From Burkholderiales bacterium (GTDB taxonomy: Bacteria; Pseudomonadota; Gammaproteobacteria; Burkholderiales; SG8-39): a stretch of 13,683 nucleotides of DNA. The stretch covers positions 1 through 13,683 of the forward strand of contig CAKKSJ010000145.1 in NCBI GenBank assembly GCA_919902965.1, written 5' to 3'. The notes under the pieces were generated by a model, which was not told the DNA's origin, searched no databases, and was given only the letters and a program-made list of their open reading frames with translations. The position numbers were made by a program, and so were the translations under genes. Each line of letters begins with the position of its first letter. The stretch's first letter is position 1. This document shows, one piece after another, positions 11,210 to 13,683 of the stretch.

Positions 11210-12178
11210 TTGAAGACGACTTTCCTTGAATTCGAACAGGCGATTTCCGATCTCGAAGCGAAGATCGAGGAATTGCGCTTCGTGCAGGACGACTCGGCGG
11301 TGGATATCTCCGAGGAAATTACGCGGCTGCAGAAAAAAAGCAACGCGCTGACCAAGGATCTGTACGCCAAGCTCACCCCTTGGCAGATGGCGCAGGTGGC
11401 GCGCCATCCGCAACGGCCTTTTACCCTGGATTACATCGGCGCGCTGTTCACGGATTTCGAGGAACTGCACGGTGATCGCTCCTATGCCGACGACCTGTCG
11501 ATCATCGGCGGCCTGGCGCGCTTCAATGGCCAGTCGGTGATGGTGATCGGCCAGCAAAAAGGGCGGGACACCAAGGAAAAGATCCTGCGCAATTTCGGCA
11601 TGCCGCGCCCGGAGGGTTACCGCAAGGCGATGCGCCTGATGCGGCTGGCGGAAAAATTCGGCATTCCGGTGCTGACTTTCGTGGATACGCCCGGCGCCTA
11701 TCCCGGCGTAGGCGCAGAGGAGCGCGGCCAGTCCGAGGCGATCGGCCGCAGCCTCTATGTCATGGCCGAACTCAGGGTGCCCGTTATCTGCACCATTATC
11801 GGAGAAGGCGGATCGGGTGGCGCGCTCGCCCTTGCAGTCGGCGATATGGTGATGATGCTGCAATACGCCATTTATTCGGTGATTTCTCCGGAAGGCTGCG
11901 CCTCCATCCTGTGGAAAAGCGCCGACAAGGCACCCGAGGCGGCGGAAACCATGGGCATCACGGCCGGCCGTCTGAAAACTCTGGGATTGATCGACAAGAT
12001 TGTCAACGAGCCGCTGGGCGGCGCACACCGCGACCACGCGGCCATGGCGCAGAATCTGAAGAAAGCGCTGCAGGATGCATTGCGATCGCTTTCGAGCAAG
12101 GGTGTGGAAGACCTGATCGCGGCGCGCCTGGAGCGTCTGATGGGCTATGGCAAGTTCAAGGAAGTCGAAACCGAATAG
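11210..12178 (+). CDS. accA: Acetyl-CoA carboxylase carboxyltransferase subunit alpha
   Basis: A 322-residue cytoplasmic protein that, with AccD, transfers the carboxyl group from biotin on AccB to acetyl-CoA, the first step of fatty acid synthesis. The start is taken at the TTG at 11210 because MKTTFLEFEQAISDLEAKIEEL is the standard family N-terminus and the length is normal. The ATG at 11177 would add eleven unrelated residues and directly abuts a TAGAAT hexamer (11171-11176) that looks like a -10 element, placing it outside the transcript. Family signatures are complete: ARHPQRPFTLDYI, FEELHGDRSYADD, GQQKGRDTKEK, FVDTPGAYPGVGAEERGQ, and the glycine-rich GEGGSGGALALAVGD that forms an oxyanion site. 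It overlaps tilS by 32 bases. A non-ATG start with no clear Shine-Dalgarno may tune its level. Confidence 0.97.
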   Translation: MKTTFLEFEQAISDLEAKIEELRFVQDDSAVDISEEITRLQKKSNALTKDLYAKLTPWQMAQVARHPQRPFTLDYIGALFTDFEELHGDRSYADDLSIIGGLARFNGQSVMVIGQQKGRDTKEKILRNFGMPRPEGYRKAMRLMRLAEKFGIPVLTFVDTPGAYPGVGAEERGQSEAIGRSLYVMAELRVPVICTIIGEGGSGGALALAVGDMVMMLQYAIYSVISPEGCASILWKSADKAPEAAETMGITAGRLKTLGLIDKIVNEPLGGAHRDHAAMAQNLKKALQDALRSLSSKGVEDLIAARLERLMGYGKFKEVETE

Positions 12179-13532
12179 TCCCGACAGTGTTGAAGCCGCC
12201 GTAGGCGCAGCGCTCGAGCCACTGCTCTTTCCCGGAGCCAGGCTGATGCTGGGCTTGTCCGGCGGCCTCGACTCGGTGGTGTTGCTGGAGGTGCTGCGCC
12301 GGCTTGCCGCCCCGCTGGGATACCGTCTTTCCTGCGTACACGTCAACCATAACATCAGCCCGAATGCGCGCCGCTGGGCGCTGTTTTGCGAGCACCGCTG
12401 CAAGCAGCTCAAGATTGCGCTGGCTGTGCACGAAGTCGATATAGGGCCGTTTCGCGCCGAGGGCCTTGAGGCTGCTGCGCGCCGTGCCCGCTACGCGATC
12501 TACGCCCGGCAAAGCGAGGTGGATTTCATTGTGCTCGCACAGCACCTCGACGATCAGGCCGAAACCCTGTTGCTGCAGTTGCTGCGCGGCGCAGGGGTGA
12601 AAGGCGGAGCGGCAATGCCACTGGTGCGCGGGCAGGGGCGCGGCAGCGGCAAGCCGGGGGCGAAGGCTCCCGCAATCGTGCGTCCCATGCTTGCGGTTTC
12701 GCGCAGTCAAATCGAAGTCTACGCGAGAGTCAATGAAATCAAATGGGTAGAAGACGAAAGCAATGCCGACACGCGCTACGACCGCAATTTTATGCGGCAC
12801 CGGGTGTTGCCGGTGGTGGCGAAGGCGTTTCCCGGGTATCGCCTGACGCTCGCGCGCGCCGCAGGGCATTTGGCGGAGGCGAGCACGCTTCTTGATCAAC
12901 TGGCCCAGCTTGATGCGAAACGCGCGAGCAAGGGGCACACGCTGGTATTAGCGGATTTGCGGCGATTGGGCTACCTGCGCAGCAAGAATTTGTTGCGCTG
13001 GATGCTGCAGCAGCGAGGCGGGGCGGCGCCGGAGGCGGATCAGCTGCAAGAGGGACTGCGCCAGCTGTTCGACGCGGGCGACGACGCAGCGGTGCGCGTT
13101 ACCCTGGGCGCCACAGAATTGCGCCGCTATGCCGGGCGCGTCCACCTGCTGCCAAGGCTGCCGGATGCGCCACTGGATTTGCGCTGCGACTGGGATGGCA
13201 GGCGCGTGTGGCCATTGCCCGAATTGGGAGGGACGCTGCGTTTCATGCGCAGAGCAGGCGCGGGCCTTGCGTGCGAGCGTGTGCGCGGTCCGGGTTTGCG
13301 ACTGAGCTTGCGCCAGGGCGGCGAGAAGCTGCGTTTGCGGCCCCAGGGGTCTACGCGCAGCCTGAAAAATCTGCTGCAGGAGGCCAGGCTGCCGCCTTGG
13401 GAGCGCGAGCGCCTGCCTTTACTCTATTGCGGCGATACGCTGGTCGCCGTGCCGGGTCTGGGCGTTGCCAGCGGCTGGGAGGCTGGCGCCGACGAGCCCG
13501 GCTGGCTGATCACCTGGCGTACCCGGGCCTGA
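12147..13532 (+). CDS. tilS: tRNA(Ile)-lysidine synthetase
   Basis: A 461-residue enzyme that attaches lysine to cytidine 34 of the CAU-anticodon isoleucine tRNA, making it read AUA; normally essential. The ATP-binding PP-loop LSGGLDS is at 37-43, HVNHNISPNA at 65-74, and AQHLDDQAETLLLQ at 131-144. The EDESNADTRYDRNFMRH segment follows, then the TilS-specific middle and C-terminal substrate-binding domains, ending with VPGLGVASGWEA and WLITWR. The ATG at 12147 lies inside accA, 32 bases before its stop, in another frame. No better in-frame start occurs before the PP-loop. Overlap implies coupled translation with accA. A short basic insertion (about residues 163-175, GQGRGSGKPGAKAP) sits between the ATPase motifs, within family variation. 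Confidence 0.95.
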   Translation: MASSRKSKPNSPDSVEAAVGAALEPLLFPGARLMLGLSGGLDSVVLLEVLRRLAAPLGYRLSCVHVNHNISPNARRWALFCEHRCKQLKIALAVHEVDIGPFRAEGLEAAARRARYAIYARQSEVDFIVLAQHLDDQAETLLLQLLRGAGVKGGAAMPLVRGQGRGSGKPGAKAPAIVRPMLAVSRSQIEVYARVNEIKWVEDESNADTRYDRNFMRHRVLPVVAKAFPGYRLTLARAAGHLAEASTLLDQLAQLDAKRASKGHTLVLADLRRLGYLRSKNLLRWMLQQRGGAAPEADQLQEGLRQLFDAGDDAAVRVTLGATELRRYAGRVHLLPRLPDAPLDLRCDWDGRRVWPLPELGGTLRFMRRAGAGLACERVRGPGLRLSLRQGGEKLRLRPQGSTRSLKNLLQEARLPPWERERLPLLYCGDTLVAVPGLGVASGWEAGADEPGWLITWRTRA

Positions 13533-13622
13533 GCCGTGGCGGCGCCGGCGCCGCGCGCGCCGGCGGGTCCAGCCGCTATTGTCGCGCGCTTGCGAGCCTT
13601 GCGGTGAACTCCGAATCGGGGA

Positions 13623-13643
13623 CGCGCAGTGTCGCGGGTTTTT
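13623..13643 (+). terminator. Possible weak terminator downstream of tilS
   Basis: CGCG (13623-13626) and CGCG (13633-13636) could pair around CAGTGT, followed by GG and five T (13639-13643). A four-pair stem is marginal. The remaining bases 13533-13683 hold a GC-rich palindromic stretch and no gene that I can identify. Confidence 0.3.
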
Positions 13644-13683
13644 AGACTTGTCCTGTTCTGTAGCACATGAATTGTCCGCTTTT

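Noticed and set aside
13543..13565. GC-rich repeat (two copies of CGCCGGCG) after tilS as a terminator
   Set aside because: No T tract follows and each copy is itself palindromic; this looks like simple GC-rich spacer.
1..13683. CRISPR array, insertion sequence, integrase, tRNA or rRNA
   Set aside because: No repeat-spacer pattern, transposase, terminal inverted repeats or RNA gene signature was found by eye on either strand.

Overview
The window looks like chromosomal DNA of a GC-rich betaproteobacterium, probably a sulfur-, iron- or nitrogen-metabolising lineage near Nitrosomonadales. This is an inference from the style of AccA and TilS, the glycosylase-accA-tilS gene order and the respiratory gene content. 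No RNA gene, insertion sequence, integrase or CRISPR array was seen.

Left part (1-6391), sulfur and multiheme region. A truncated OmpR-type response regulator leaves the left edge on the minus strand. An ArsR-family repressor (plus strand) has a well-formed promoter with a palindrome over its -10. On the minus strand, reading leftwards from about 4600, lie an octaheme cytochrome of the tetrathionate reductase (OTR) family, a small periplasmic monoheme cytochrome c, a YeeE/YedE (thiosulfate transporter type) membrane protein and, after a 206-base gap, a TusA sulfur carrier. A second OTR-family octaheme cytochrome is divergent on the plus strand (4977-6391). Its signal peptide is split by a -1 frameshift exactly at a G GGG GGC heptamer. 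The 376-base region between the two octahemes holds a perfect FNR/ANR-type box (TTGAT-N4-ATCAA) in class II geometry for the minus operon, and a degenerate TTGA-N6-TCAA box facing the plus gene.

Middle part (6500-9157). After a strong bidirectional terminator come a UspA-type stress protein and a DksA/TraR-type zinc-finger protein, probably one minus-strand operon. Divergent to them is a 532-residue flavoprotein of the 4-hydroxybutyryl-CoA dehydratase/HpaB family that appears to lack two of the four iron-sulfur ligands of the characterised dehydratase and carries an unusual basic C-terminal tail. A one-mismatch FNR-type box lies in their shared intergenic region. Low-oxygen control may therefore link this part to the octaheme part.

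Right part (9231-13532), mostly housekeeping. In order: a membrane-anchored Mrr-like nuclease-fold protein, an HNH endonuclease, a short AlkA-type DNA glycosylase, accA (acetyl-CoA carboxylase alpha subunit, TTG start) and tilS (tRNA-Ile lysidine synthetase), the last two overlapping by 32 bases.

The most coherent biological reading is a tetrathionate/thiosulfate scavenging module: periplasmic OTR would make thiosulfate, the small cytochrome c would deliver electrons, YeeE would import thiosulfate and TusA would carry the sulfur in the cytoplasm. A thiol-containing ArsR repressor and FNR-type boxes would provide sulfur and oxygen control. Each protein family is recognisable; the assembled pathway is inference.
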